From NCBI RefSeq assembly GCF_900116135.1, contig NZ_FOZX01000005.1, positions 400,640 through 464,639 of the forward strand: a stretch of DNA of 64,000 bases, written 5' to 3'. Within the stretch, counting starts at the first letter, position 1, and each line of letters begins with the position of its first letter. Position numbers and translations under genes: made by a program. This DNA comes from Saccharopolyspora flava (GTDB taxonomy: Bacteria; Actinomycetota; Actinomycetes; Mycobacteriales; Pseudonocardiaceae). The notes beneath the pieces were generated by a model that was not told the origin of the DNA, made no database searches, and saw only the letters and a list, made by a program, of their open reading frames with translations. Of this stretch, positions 8,473 through 17,964 are shown in pieces.

Positions 8473-9402
8473 ATGCCGCAGGCCGACAAGACCGCCTCGA
8501 TGCGCGAGGCCATCGCCGAGTTCGTCACCGACGGCGCCACCGTGGCGCTGGAGGGCTTCACCCACCTCATCCCGACCGCGGCCGGGCACGAGATCATCCG
8601 GCAGGGCCGCCGCGACCTCACGATCGCGCGGATGACCGCCGACATCGTCACCGACCAGCTCATCGCCGGGGACTGCGTGAGCAGGCTGATCTCGTCGTTC
8701 GTCGGCAACTCCACCGCCGGGTCGCTCGGCGAGCTCCGCCGCCGGGTCGAGGCCGGGACGCTGGCGTTCGAGGAGTACAGCCACTACGGGATGATCTGCC
8801 GCTACCTCGCCGGGGCGCAGCGGCTGCCGTTCTACCCGCTGCGCTCCTACGCCGGCAGCGACGTCCCGGCGGTCAACCCCAGCATCCGCAAGGTGACCTC
8901 GCCGTACCCGGCGCCGGACGGCGGTGAGGAGCAGATCTACGTGGTGCCGCCGCTGAACCCGGACGTGACGATCGTGCAGGCCCAGCGCGCCGACCGGGCG
9001 GGCAACACCCAGATCTGGGGGCTGACCGGCATCCAGGCGGAGGCGGTCTACGCCGCGCGCAAGGCGATCGTGGTGGTCGAGGAGGTGGTGGCCGACGAGG
9101 TGATCCGCTCCGACCCCAACCGCACGGTCGTGCCGGCCCACGCGGTGGACGCGGTGGTGGTGTGCCCGCGCGGGGCGCACCCGGCGTTCGTGCAGGGCTA
9201 CTACGACCGCGACGGCGCGTTCTACCGGGAGTGGTCGCGGATCAGCGCCGACCCGCAGCGGCTGCGGGACTGGCTCGACGAGTGGGTGCGCGGCACGGCC
9301 GATCACGCCGACTACGTCGCCAAGCTCGGCGAGCAGCGCTGGGCGGAGCTGGCCGTGGGCGAGGCGTGGAGCGAGCCGGTCAACTACGGCCGCAGGCTGT
9401 GA
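8473..9402 (+). CDS. 3-oxoacid CoA-transferase family, subunit A
   Basis: 309 residues, family I CoA-transferase alpha subunit of the CatI/glutaconate type. It has VTDGATVALEGFTHLIPTAA at the start (the GxG-containing CoA-binding strand), DVTIVQAQRADRAGNTQIWG in the middle and KAIVVVEEVVADEVIR toward the end. With subunit B it would move CoA from succinyl-CoA to 3-oxoadipate. This fits the maleylacetate reductase in the same operon. It is the first gene of the divergent operon, 111 bases from the LysR start. Confidence 0.85.
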   Translation: MPQADKTASMREAIAEFVTDGATVALEGFTHLIPTAAGHEIIRQGRRDLTIARMTADIVTDQLIAGDCVSRLISSFVGNSTAGSLGELRRRVEAGTLAFEEYSHYGMICRYLAGAQRLPFYPLRSYAGSDVPAVNPSIRKVTSPYPAPDGGEEQIYVVPPLNPDVTIVQAQRADRAGNTQIWGLTGIQAEAVYAARKAIVVVEEVVADEVIRSDPNRTVVPAHAVDAVVVCPRGAHPAFVQGYYDRDGAFYREWSRISADPQRLRDWLDEWVRGTADHADYVAKLGEQRWAELAVGEAWSEPVNYGRRL

Positions 9403-9412
9403 GGAGGGGCAG

Positions 9413-10171
9413 ATGAGCATCACGTCGTCGGAACTGCTGGCCGCGGTCGCCTCGCGCGAACTGGCCGGGGCGAACACGGTTTTCGCCGGGATCGGGCTGC
9501 CGACGCTGGCGGTGTCGCTGGCGCAGCTGACCGTGGCGCCGGAGGTGGAGATCGTCTACGAGTCCGGGGTGTGCGGGGCGCACCCGGCTCAGCTGCCGGA
9601 GACCATCGCCGACGCGGTGCTGATCACCGACTCGGAGGCGGTGCTGCCGATGACCGCGCTGTTCGGCTACGTGCTGCAGGGCGGGCGCATCGACGTTGGG
9701 TTCCTCGGGGCGGCGCAGATCGACCGGTTCGGCAACCTCAACTCCTCGGTGATCGGCGACTGGCACGCGCCGAAGGTGCGGCTGCCCGGCTCGGGCGGGG
9801 CGATGGAGGTCATGGCCAACTCGGGTGAGGTGTTCGTGGTGATGCGCCGCCACGACCCGCGCTCGTTCACCGCCGAGCTGGACTTCTGCACCTCGCCGGG
9901 CCCGGACCGGGCGCTGGCCGACGGGATCCGGCCGCGCGGCAAGGGCGTCACCCGCGTCATCACCGAGCTGGGCATCCTCGCCCGCGACGACGTCGGCGAG
10001 GAGCTGCGGCTGGTGGCCACCCACCCGGGCGTGACCGTCGAGGAGGTGCGCGCGGCCACCGGCTGGGACCTGCGGGTGGATCCCGAGCCGGCCACGATCA
10101 CCCCGCCGACCTCCGACGAGCTGCGGATGCTGCGCGAGGACGTCGACCCGGAGCGCGTGTACCTGCGGTGA
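9413..10171 (+). CDS. 3-oxoacid CoA-transferase family, subunit B
   Basis: 252 residues, beta subunit. The catalytic glutamate that forms the enzyme-CoA thioester is seen at about residue 50 in YESGVCGAHP. GFLGAAQIDRFGNLNSSVIG and PRGKGVTRVITELGI are further family segments. It starts 10 bases after subunit A, behind a GAGG ribosome site, and forms the heteromeric enzyme with it. Confidence 0.86.
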   Translation: MSITSSELLAAVASRELAGANTVFAGIGLPTLAVSLAQLTVAPEVEIVYESGVCGAHPAQLPETIADAVLITDSEAVLPMTALFGYVLQGGRIDVGFLGAAQIDRFGNLNSSVIGDWHAPKVRLPGSGGAMEVMANSGEVFVVMRRHDPRSFTAELDFCTSPGPDRALADGIRPRGKGVTRVITELGILARDDVGEELRLVATHPGVTVEEVRAATGWDLRVDPEPATITPPTSDELRMLREDVDPERVYLR

Positions 10172-10251
10172 GCGCGTTCCGCCGTGGCGGGCGCGGTTCG
10201 GCGTGATGGGATGGACCGGTCACCCCGTGGTCAACCGTGCTGGAGGATGCG

Positions 10252-11076
10252 GTGCTGGAGGAGTTCCTGCGGGACTGGAACCCGCGGCCGGTGGTCGAGC
10301 ACGACGCGATGGCGCCGGAGCAGACCCGCGCGCTGGCCCACGTGCTGGAGGTCCCGGCCCCGGTCGACGAGCTGCCGCCGCTGTGGCACTGGGTGCACTT
10401 CCTGACCTGGCCGCCGCACTCCGACCTCGGCCCGGACGGACATCCCCTCGACGGGGACTTCCTGCCGCCGGTTCCGGACCGGCGCCGGATGTTCGCGGGC
10501 GGCCGGGTCTCGATCGCCGAGCCGCTGCGGCTGGGCACCCCGGCCGAGCGCACCACCGAGCTCGGCGGCGTCGAGGTCAAGCGGGGCCGTTCGGGCGAGA
10601 TGGCGTTCGTGACCGAGCGGCGCGAGTTCCACCAGGACGGCCGACTGCGCCTCACCGAGGAGGTCGACTACGTCTACCGCAGCGGTGAGAGCGAGACGAA
10701 GAACCCGAACCGGTTGCGCCCCACCGACTTCCCGGACTCCACCGCGCCCTGGCAGCAGCGCTTCACCGGTGAGCCGACCCGGCTGTTCCGGTTCAGCGCG
10801 CTGACGGCCAACACCCACCGCATCCACTACGACGAGCCCTACTGCCGCGAGGTGGAGGCCTACCCCGGGCTGGTGGTGCACGGGCCGCTGCTGGTGCTGC
10901 TGATGGCGGAGCTGGCCCGCGAGCACCGGGCGGTGACCGGGGTGTCGTTCCGGCTGCGGCGACCGGTGTTCTCCGGTGATCCGGTGCTGGTCTGCGGCGA
11001 CGAGGACGGATCGTTCTCGGTGCGCTCGGACCAGGTGCACGCCGAGGCGTCGATGACCTTCGACGCGCCCCGGTAG
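10252..11076 (+). CDS. MaoC/HTD2-like hot-dog hydratase (FAS1-like dehydratase)
   Basis: About 274 residues with two hot-dog halves. The N-half contains WHWVHFLTWPPHSDLGPDGH. The C-half has the catalytic segment NTHRIHYDEPYC followed by YPGLVVHGPL, typical of HTD2/mesaconyl-C4-CoA hydratases. It likely hydrates or dehydrates a CoA thioester. GTG at 10252 is preferred because GGAGG at 10242-10246 is 5 bases upstream; GTG at 10237 is an alternative. Its place in a hydroxyquinol operon is unexpected, as the textbook pathway needs no such step. The substrate could be an acyl-CoA made by the adjacent CoA-transferase. Confidence 0.75.
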   Translation: MLEEFLRDWNPRPVVEHDAMAPEQTRALAHVLEVPAPVDELPPLWHWVHFLTWPPHSDLGPDGHPLDGDFLPPVPDRRRMFAGGRVSIAEPLRLGTPAERTTELGGVEVKRGRSGEMAFVTERREFHQDGRLRLTEEVDYVYRSGESETKNPNRLRPTDFPDSTAPWQQRFTGEPTRLFRFSALTANTHRIHYDEPYCREVEAYPGLVVHGPLLVLLMAELAREHRAVTGVSFRLRRPVFSGDPVLVCGDEDGSFSVRSDQVHAEASMTFDAPR

Positions 11077-11137
11077 CATCGGGCGCGACCGCGATCGCGC
11101 AGGTCGGAGCTGTCTCCGGCCCCGGGGAGGAGAGGCG

Positions 11138-13408
11138 ATGTCGTCCGAGCAGTGGGTGCCCACGACCGCGCACTGGGGCGCCTACCAGGCGGCGTCCGAC
11201 GGTGCCGGCGGTGTGCGGGTGCGCCCGCACCCGGACGACCCGGCGCCCTCTCCCCTGCTGGGCAACGTGCCCGGCATCGCCCGGCACGACACCCGCGTGC
11301 TGCGGCCCGCGGTCCGGCGCGGCTGGCTGCTCGGCGGGCCCGGTCCGACGGCGCGGCGCGGGCGGGACGAGTTCGTCGAGGTCGACTGGGACACCGCGCT
11401 GGACCTGGTGGCCGCGCAGCTGGACCGGGTGCGCACCGAGTCGGGCAACGAGGCGATCTACGGCGGTTCCTACGGCTGGGGCAGCGCGGGCCGGTTCCAC
11501 CACGCGCAGAGCCAGCTGCACCGGTTCCTCAACACCCTCGGCGGCTACACGGCCTCCCGGAACAACTACAGCTTCGGGACCTCGCAGGTGCTGCTGCCGC
11601 ACGTGGTGGGCAGCGCGGCGGCGGTGCTGGGCTACGCCGACAGCTGGGCGACGGTGCGCGAGCACGCTGATCTGATCGTGGCCTTCGGCGGCCTGCCGAC
11701 CAAGAACCTGTCGGTGTCGCCGGGCGGGGTCACCCGGCACACCAGCGCGGCGGCCGCGGCCGATCCCGGGGTGGCGGTGGCCTCGATCAGCCCGCTGGCC
11801 GACGACGTGCCCGCCGGGGGCCGCTGGTACTCCATCGAGCCGGGCACCGACGTGGCGATGCAGCTGGCGCTGGCGCACGTGCTCCTGACCGAGGACCTGC
11901 ACGACGCGGAGTTCCTCGACCGGTGCTGCACGGGTTTCGACGTCTTCGCCGCCTACCTGCTGGGCGAGTCCGACGGCGTGCCGAAGACCCCGGAGTGGGC
12001 GGCCGGGATCTGCGGGATCGGTGCCGCCGACATCCGCGAGCTGGCGCGGCGGATGGCCGCCGGGCGGACGCTGGTGACGGTCACCTGGTCGTTGCAGCGC
12101 ACCCGCGGCGGCGAGCAGCCGGTGTGGGCGGGCATCGCGCTGGCGGCGATGCTCGGCCAGATCGGGCTCCCCGGAGGCGGTTTCGGGCACGGCTACGGGT
12201 CGATGGCCGACGTCGGCGACGAGGGCCCGGTGCTGCAGCTGCCGACGCTGCCGCAGGGCCCGAACCCGGTGGGCGCGTTCATCCCGGTCGCCCGCATCGC
12301 CGACATGCTGCTCAACCCGGGCGCGGAGTTCGACTACAACGGGAAGCGCCTGACCTACCCCGACATCCGGCTGGTGCACTGGGCGGGCGGCAACCCGTTC
12401 CACCACCACCAGGACCTCACCCGGCTGCGGCGGGCGTTCGCGCGCCCGGAGACGGTGGTGGTGCACGAGACGCACTGGACGGCCACCGCGCGGCACGCCG
12501 ACGTGGTGCTGCCGGCGACCACGACGCTGGAGCGCGAGGACCTGGGCGCCGGACGCCGGGACACGCACCTCACGGCGATGCACCGGGTGCTCGATCCGGT
12601 CGGCGAGGCCCGCGACGACTACGCGATCCTGGCCGGGCTCGCCGAGCGGCTCGGGGTGCGGCAGCGCTTCACCGAAGGCCGTGGCGCGCGGGGCTGGCTG
12701 GAGCACCTCTACGAGAAGTGGCGGGCGCCGCTGCTGCAGCAGGGCCACGACCTGCCGGACTTCGACATCTTCTGGCGGCTCGGCGAGGTGCGGCTGCCCG
12801 CGATGCCGGAGGACCCGCCGCTGGTGCGGTTCCGGCGGGACCCGGAGCGGGAGCGGCTGCACACCCCCAGCGGCCGGATCGAGCTGTTCTCGGAGACGGT
12901 GGACTCGTTCGGCTACGACGACTGCCCGGGGCACCCGGCGTGGCTGCCGCAGGAGCGCAGCGCGCCGCTGCACCTGATCGCCAACCAGCCGCCGACCCGG
13001 CTGCACGGGCAGGGCGACGTGGGCGCGGTCAGCCGGGAGTCCAAAGTGGCCGGTCGGGAGCCGATCACGCTGCACCCCGACGACGCGGCCGCGCGCGGCA
13101 TCACCGACGGCGCGGTGGTGCGGGTGTTCAACGACCGCGGCGCGTGCCTGGCGGGAGCCCGGCTCAGCGACCGGGTCCGGCCCGGTGTGGCGGTGCTGCC
13201 CACCGGCGCCTGGTTCGACCCGCAGCCCGATCCGCAGCACCCGGACCGGGAGCTCTGCGCGCACGGCAACCCGAACGTCCTCACCGAGGACGTCGGCGCC
13301 TCCCGGCTCTCGCAGGGCTGCGCGGGCCAGCGCACCCACGTCGACGTCGAGCCCTTCACCGGCCCCCTTCCCGAGGTCACCGCTCACCAGCCGCCGCCGC
13401 TGCGCTGA
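11138..13408 (+). CDS. DMSO-reductase-family molybdopterin oxidoreductase (BisC/TorA-like)
   Basis: 756 residues binding bis-MGD. GGSYGWGSAGRFHHAQSQL gives the expected molybdenum serine ligand at about Ser111, placing it with BisC/TMAO/DMSO reductases and transhydroxylases rather than Cys/Sec enzymes. GGNPFHHHQDLTRL and ETHWTATARHADVVLP are cofactor-binding segments. The C-terminal domain begins near LHLIANQPPTRLHGQGD. There is no N-terminal [4Fe-4S] cysteine motif and no twin-arginine signal, so it should be cytoplasmic. It could reduce S- or N-oxides, or make hydroxyquinol by a transhydroxylase-like reaction, given its neighbours; the latter is speculative. Confidence 0.85.
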   Translation: MSSEQWVPTTAHWGAYQAASDGAGGVRVRPHPDDPAPSPLLGNVPGIARHDTRVLRPAVRRGWLLGGPGPTARRGRDEFVEVDWDTALDLVAAQLDRVRTESGNEAIYGGSYGWGSAGRFHHAQSQLHRFLNTLGGYTASRNNYSFGTSQVLLPHVVGSAAAVLGYADSWATVREHADLIVAFGGLPTKNLSVSPGGVTRHTSAAAAADPGVAVASISPLADDVPAGGRWYSIEPGTDVAMQLALAHVLLTEDLHDAEFLDRCCTGFDVFAAYLLGESDGVPKTPEWAAGICGIGAADIRELARRMAAGRTLVTVTWSLQRTRGGEQPVWAGIALAAMLGQIGLPGGGFGHGYGSMADVGDEGPVLQLPTLPQGPNPVGAFIPVARIADMLLNPGAEFDYNGKRLTYPDIRLVHWAGGNPFHHHQDLTRLRRAFARPETVVVHETHWTATARHADVVLPATTTLEREDLGAGRRDTHLTAMHRVLDPVGEARDDYAILAGLAERLGVRQRFTEGRGARGWLEHLYEKWRAPLLQQGHDLPDFDIFWRLGEVRLPAMPEDPPLVRFRRDPERERLHTPSGRIELFSETVDSFGYDDCPGHPAWLPQERSAPLHLIANQPPTRLHGQGDVGAVSRESKVAGREPITLHPDDAAARGITDGAVVRVFNDRGACLAGARLSDRVRPGVAVLPTGAWFDPQPDPQHPDRELCAHGNPNVLTEDVGASRLSQGCAGQRTHVDVEPFTGPLPEVTAHQPPPLR

Positions 13409-13591
13409 TCTTGATCACAATGCGGCTCGCTTCCGCCGGAACGGCCCGCGAGGGCGGGCACAATCCAGGCGAACGGGATCCGCGTTGCCCATTCGCGACG
13501 CGGTGTTGACCATTTGCGCCGCGGGGCTTCCGGGGTCGCGCGGGCGTGCGATCGTGCGGGTCAACCGGCGCGTTGCGGGAGGACCGAAGCG

Positions 13592-14989
13592 ATGGAGTTC
13601 AACGACGGCTTGGCCGACACCGAGGTGCCCACCACCAGCGTGGTCGACACCGAGGTGCTGATCATCGGCTCCGGGCCCGCCGGGGCCTCGGCGGCGCTGT
13701 TCCTGTCCAGCCTCGGGGTGGCCAACATCGTGGTCACCAAGTACCGCTGGACGGCCAACACCCCGCGAGCGCACATCACCAACCAGCGCACCATGGAGAT
13801 CTTCCGCGACCTCGGCATCGAGGAGCAGGTGCTGGCCGAGGCCACGCCGCACGAGAAGATGGGCGACACGGTGTTCTGCACCTCCATCGCCGGTGACGAG
13901 ATCGGCCGCATCCGCACCTGGGGCACCCATCCGGCCCGGCACGCCGACTACGAGCTGGCGTCCCCGTCGCTGAACTGCGACATCCCGCAGACCTACCTCG
14001 AACCGATCCTGGTCAAGAACGCCACCGTGCGCGGCTCGCACACCAGCTTCTCCACCGAGTACCTCTCGCACACCCAGGACGCCGACGGCGTGACCGCGCG
14101 GGTCCGCGACCGGCTCACCGGCCACGAGTACGACATCCGCGCCAAGTACCTCATCGGCGCCGACGGGGCCCGCTCGAAGGTCGCCGCCGACATCGGGCTG
14201 CCCTACCAGGGGCAGATGGACATCGCCGGGTCGATGAACATCACCTTCAAGGCCGACATCAGCGAGCTCGTCGCGCACCGGCCGTCGGTGCTGTACTGGG
14301 TGATCCAGCCCGGTTCCAACATCGGCGGCATCGGCACCGGCCTGGTGCGGATGGTCCGGCCGTGGGACGAGTGGCTGATCGTGTGGGGCTACGACATCAC
14401 CCGGCCGCCGCCGGAGCTCGACGACGACGCGGCGCGGCAGATCGTGCGCAACCTGCTCGGCGTGGACGACCTGGACGTGGAGATCACCGGGTACTCGCTG
14501 TGGGGCAACAACGAGCAGTGGGCCACCCACCTGCAGTCCGGCCGGGTGTTCTGCGCCGGCGACGCCGTGCACAAGCACCCGCCGTCGAACGGCCTCGGCT
14601 CCAACACCTCCGTGCAGGACTCCTACAACCTGGCCTGGAAGATCGCGGCGGTGCTGCGCGGCTGGGCCTCCCCCGAGCTGCTGGAGACCTACTCGGCCGA
14701 GCGGGCACCGGTGGCCGAGCAGATCGTGCGGCGGGCCAACCAGAGCGCCCGCGAGTTCGGCCAGATCTTCGACGCCCTGGGCATCGAGGACGGCGACACC
14801 GAGGAGCAGATGCGCGCCAAGATCGCCGAGCGCGCCGCCGACTCCCCCGAGGGCGCCCAGCGGCGCGAGGCGCTGCGGCACGCGATGGAGCTGAAGAACT
14901 ACGAGTTCAACGCCCACGGCGTCGAGATGGGCCAGTTCTACACCTCCACCGCCATCGCCTCCGACGGCTCGCCGCGCCCGGAGTCCTAG
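13592..14989 (+). CDS. FAD-dependent phenol/resorcinol-type monooxygenase, ended early by an in-frame TAG
   Basis: 465 residues before the stop. IIGSGPAGASAALFLSSLG is the Rossmann FAD site, LIGADGARSKVA the DG motif, and FCAGDAVHKHPPSNGLGSN the GD motif of class A flavin hydroxylases (PHBH fold, TfdB/phenol hydroxylase group). GGGAGGA at 13577-13583 supports the ATG at 13592. Homologues run on for about 130 more residues as a thioredoxin-like dimerisation domain. Exactly that sequence continues in the same frame after TAG (14987-14989). The expected role is hydroxylation of a resorcinol-type phenol to hydroxyquinol, feeding the next two genes. Confidence 0.85.
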   Translation: MEFNDGLADTEVPTTSVVDTEVLIIGSGPAGASAALFLSSLGVANIVVTKYRWTANTPRAHITNQRTMEIFRDLGIEEQVLAEATPHEKMGDTVFCTSIAGDEIGRIRTWGTHPARHADYELASPSLNCDIPQTYLEPILVKNATVRGSHTSFSTEYLSHTQDADGVTARVRDRLTGHEYDIRAKYLIGADGARSKVAADIGLPYQGQMDIAGSMNITFKADISELVAHRPSVLYWVIQPGSNIGGIGTGLVRMVRPWDEWLIVWGYDITRPPPELDDDAARQIVRNLLGVDDLDVEITGYSLWGNNEQWATHLQSGRVFCAGDAVHKHPPSNGLGSNTSVQDSYNLAWKIAAVLRGWASPELLETYSAERAPVAEQIVRRANQSAREFGQIFDALGIEDGDTEEQMRAKIAERAADSPEGAQRREALRHAMELKNYEFNAHGVEMGQFYTSTAIASDGSPRPES

Positions 14990-15391
14990 CGCGACCCGGA
15001 GCTGTACTACCGGCCCAGCACCGTTCCCGGCGCGCGGCTGCCGCACGTGTGGGTCGGCGACGCGACGCGGACGCTGTCCACCCACGACCTCGCCGGCTAC
15101 GACCGCTTCACCCTGTTCACCGGCATCTCCGGGCAGGCGTGGGCCAAGGCCGCCCAGCAGGTCGCCGAGAAGCTCGGGGTGCCGCTGGAGGCGGTGGTGA
15201 TCGGCCCCGGCCGCGAGGTGACCGACCTGTACTTCGACTGGGCGGCGATCCGCGAGGTCCACGAGGATGGGGCGGTGCTGGTGCGTCCCGACAAGCACGT
15301 GTGCTGGCGCTCCCACCGGATGGCCGACGATCCGGCGGCGGCGCTGACCGACGTGCTCACCGGCATCCTCAAGTCCGGAGGTGAGGCGTGA
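14990..15391 (+). pseudogene. C-terminal thioredoxin-like domain of the interrupted monooxygenase
   Basis: This stretch is in frame with the gene before it and reads RDPELYYRPSTVPGARLPHV directly after the TAG, then VGDATRTLSTHDL and [11 protein letters not shown]. It is the normal C-terminal domain of TfdB-like hydroxylases. Together the two parts span 600 codons, the family's usual length. The reading frame is otherwise perfect, so either a very recent point mutation (for example CAG or GAG to TAG) or a sequence error explains it. The final TGA overlaps the GTG of maleylacetate reductase. Confidence 0.82.
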
Positions 15392-16455
15392 GCCTGGAAT
15401 TCGACCACAGGACGCTGGGCCAGCGGGTCCGCTTCGGCGCGGGCAAGGCCGCGGCCAACGTCGCTGAGGAGGTGCGGCAGCGCGAGGCGAAGGCGGTGAT
15501 GGTCATCGCCGAGACCCGCGAGGCCGAGCTGGCCCGCCGCATCACCACCGGCATCGACGTGGCCCTGCACTACGACGACGTGGCCATGCACGTGCCGGTT
15601 GAGAAGGCCGAGAAGGCCCGGGCCGCCGCGGCCGGGCACGGCGTCGACCTGCTGGTGTCGGTCGGCGGCGGGTCCACCACGGGCCTGGCCAAGGCGATCG
15701 CGCTGACCAGCGGCCTGCCGATCGTGGCCGTGCCCACCACCTACGCCGGGTCCGAGGCCACCAACGTGTGGGGCCTGACCGAGGCGGCCCGCAAGACCAC
15801 CGGCGTCGACGACCGGGTGCTGCCGCAGACCGTCGTCTACGACGCCGAGCTCACCCGCACGCTGCCGGTGGAGCTGTCGGTGGCCTCGGGGCTCAACGGG
15901 CTCGCGCACTGCGTGGACTCGCTCTGGGCTCCGCGTGCCGACCCGATCAACGCGGCGCTGGCCACCGAGGGCATGCGCACCCTGGCCGCCGGGCTGCCGA
16001 AGGTCCTCGCCGACCCGCAGGACATCGACGGCCGCGACCTGGCGCTGCACGGCGCCTACCTGTCGGCGGTGTCGTTCGCCTCGGCCGGGTCGGGGATGCA
16101 CCACAAGATCTGCCACGTGCTCGGCGGCACCTACGACCTGCCGCACGCCCAGACCCACGCGATCGTGCTGCCGCACGTGCTGGCGTTCAACGCCCCCGCC
16201 GCCCCGGAGGCCGCCGCCCGCATCGCCGGGGCGCTGGGCGGCAGCGGCGCGGTGTCCTCGCTGGTGGCGCTGCGCGACCGGCTGGGCGCGCCGAAGGCGT
16301 TGCGCGACATCGGTTTGCAGGAATCGGACCTGGACGAGGCCGCCGAGCTTTCGGTGGCGGCGATCCCGGAGTCCAACCCCCGTCCCGCCACCGCCGAGGG
16401 CGTGCGCGCGCTGCTGGCCGCCGCCTGGGCCGGAACCGCACCGGAGGGCTCATGA
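15388..16455 (+). CDS. Maleylacetate reductase (iron-type alcohol dehydrogenase family)
   Basis: 355 residues of the Fe-ADH superfamily with the maleylacetate reductase pattern: [16 protein letters not shown] (NAD-binding, about residues 91-106), [15 protein letters not shown] and [20 protein letters not shown], with the paired His at 238-239. Maleylacetate reductases keep this fold but replace most of the iron ligands. It reduces maleylacetate to 3-oxoadipate with NAD(P)H. Overlaps at both ends (GTGA, ATGA) tie it to the hydroxylase and the dioxygenase. Confidence 0.92.
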   Translation: MSLEFDHRTLGQRVRFGAGKAAANVAEEVRQREAKAVMVIAETREAELARRITTGIDVALHYDDVAMHVPVEKAEKARAAAAGHGVDLLVSVGGGSTTGLAKAIALTSGLPIVAVPTTYAGSEATNVWGLTEAARKTTGVDDRVLPQTVVYDAELTRTLPVELSVASGLNGLAHCVDSLWAPRADPINAALATEGMRTLAAGLPKVLADPQDIDGRDLALHGAYLSAVSFASAGSGMHHKICHVLGGTYDLPHAQTHAIVLPHVLAFNAPAAPEAAARIAGALGGSGAVSSLVALRDRLGAPKALRDIGLQESDLDEAAELSVAAIPESNPRPATAEGVRALLAAAWAGTAPEGS

Positions 16456-17348
16456 CCGACGTGGAGATCAGCGACGCCGACAAGCAGCGCCGCGCCGAGG
16501 AGGAACTGGTCGCCACCGTGCTGGCCAGCTTCGACGGCACCGAGGACGAGCGGCTGCGGCAGGTGATGCGGTCGCTGGTGAAGCACCTGCACTCCTTCAT
16601 CCGCGACGTGCGGCTGACCCAGCGCGAGTGGGAGGCCGGGATCGCCTTCCTCACCGCCGCCGGGCACATCACCGACGAGCAGCGGCAGGAGTTCATCCTG
16701 CTCTCCGACGTGCTGGGCGCCTCGATGCAGACCATCGCGGTGAACAACGAGGCGCGCGGGAACGCCACCGAGGCAACGGTTTTCGGCCCGTTCTTCGTCG
16801 AGGGCTCGCCGCGGGTCGAGTTGGGCGACGACATCTCCGGCGGCGCCGCCGGGGAGCCGTGCTGGGTGGAGGGCACCGTCACCGACACCGAGGGCGCGCC
16901 GCTGCCGGGCGCGCGGATCGAGGTGTGGGAGGCCGACGAGGACGGCTTCTACGACGTGCAGTACTCCGACGACCGCACGGCCGCCCGCGCGCACCTGTTC
17001 ACCGACGAGCGCGGCTGGTACGGGTTCTGGGCGCTGACGCCGACGCCGTACCCGATCCCGCACGACGGCCCGGTGGGCAGGATGCTGGAGGCCACCGGAC
17101 GTTCGCCGATGCGCGCCTCGCACCTGCACTTCATGGTCAGCTCACCGGGTCTGCGCACGCTGGTGACGCACATCTTCGTGGAGGGCGACGAGCTGCTGGA
17201 GCGCGACGCGGTCTTCGGCGTCAAGGACTCGCTGATCAAGCGCTTCGAGCGGCAACCGGCCACCGCACCCGTGCCCGGCAACCGCGACCTCGGCGGCCGG
17301 ACCTGGAGCAGGACGACCTTCGACATCGTCCTACCCCCGGAGGACTAG
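16452..17348 (+). CDS. Hydroxyquinol 1,2-dioxygenase (intradiol)
   Basis: 298 residues, the usual length. The N-terminal helical linker domain (residues 1-100) is followed by the beta-sandwich catalytic domain. Fe(III) ligands are visible as Tyr167 (GFYDVQ), Tyr200 ([12 protein letters not shown]), His224 and His226 (SHLHFMVS), matching the spacing in catechol 1,2-dioxygenases. It cleaves hydroxyquinol (1,2,4-trihydroxybenzene) to maleylacetate. The hydroxyquinol assignment rests on the adjoining maleylacetate reductase, since catechol enzymes sit beside catBC instead. Its stop shares CTAG with the stop of the convergent gene. Confidence 0.9.
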   Translation: MTDVEISDADKQRRAEEELVATVLASFDGTEDERLRQVMRSLVKHLHSFIRDVRLTQREWEAGIAFLTAAGHITDEQRQEFILLSDVLGASMQTIAVNNEARGNATEATVFGPFFVEGSPRVELGDDISGGAAGEPCWVEGTVTDTEGAPLPGARIEVWEADEDGFYDVQYSDDRTAARAHLFTDERGWYGFWALTPTPYPIPHDGPVGRMLEATGRSPMRASHLHFMVSSPGLRTLVTHIFVEGDELLERDAVFGVKDSLIKRFERQPATAPVPGNRDLGGRTWSRTTFDIVLPPED

Positions 17349-17809
17349 CGTCCGAAGTCCTGGGTCCAGTAGTGGCTGGAGGTTTCGATGCCCACGCCGA
17401 TGGTGCGCAGCGAGCAGTCCATGATGTTCTTGCGGTGGCCGCGGGACTTCATCCAGTCGCCGACGACCTGCTCGGCGCTGGTGTGGCCGCGGGCGATGTT
17501 CTCCGCGCCCGGCGAGGGGTAGCCCGCGTCGCGCAGCCGCTGGCCGAAGGTGACGCCTTCGGGCGTGGTGTGGCTGAAGTAGCCGCGCCGGGCCATGTCG
17601 GCGCTGTGCTCGGTGGCGGCGCGGGTGAGCCGGTCGTCGACGGTGAGCGGGCCGCACCCGGCGCTCGTCCGCGCCTGGTTGACCAGCTCCACCACCTGCT
17701 CCTCCGCCGGAGGTGCCGGTTCGCCCGACATGGACACCGCGGCGAAGCTCATCCCGCCTCCGATCAGCAGGGCGCCGGCAACGACGGTCAGTGCGGTCTT
17801 CGGTGTCAT
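17345..17809 (-). CDS. Secreted CAP-domain (SCP-like) protein
   Basis: 154 residues: a short N-terminus with hydrophobic segment ([20 protein letters not shown]) acting as signal or anchor, then a CAP domain. The domain has [37 protein letters not shown] with the conserved His, [19 protein letters not shown] and [16 protein letters not shown]. These domains are common in actinobacterial exported proteins of unclear function. The ATG at 17809 puts the signal at the N-terminus; an upstream in-frame start would add an unlikely hydrophilic extension. It converges on the dioxygenase with overlapping stops. Confidence 0.85.
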   Translation of the reverse strand: MTPKTALTVVAGALLIGGGMSFAAVSMSGEPAPPAEEQVVELVNQARTSAGCGPLTVDDRLTRAATEHSADMARRGYFSHTTPEGVTFGQRLRDAGYPSPGAENIARGHTSAEQVVGDWMKSRGHRKNIMDCSLRTIGVGIETSSHYWTQDFGR

Positions 17810-17964
17810 GAACCGCAAAACTACGGCACTCTCGCACACCGCACTCTGATCGAAAACGTTGCCGCGCGGGGACTTCACACCATCTCGCTACCGCCGGGCG
17901 ATCGACTTGCGCACCGGGCGGACAGCCTTCCCGAGAGGCGTTCGCGTTGACTAGGTTGGGCGGC

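Noticed and set aside
10793..13387. 864-codon minus-strand frame opposite the molybdoenzyme
   Set aside because: It is low in family-like segments and rich in Arg, Gly, Pro and His; it mirrors the real gene.
14987..14989. TAG as a pyrrolysine or programmed readthrough codon
   Set aside because: No pyrrolysine genes are seen and no readthrough stem or context is visible; mutation or sequencing error is simpler.
17810..17964. Possible RNA gene or riboswitch in the gap before the esterase
   Set aside because: No conserved riboswitch core, tRNA or long stem could be traced.
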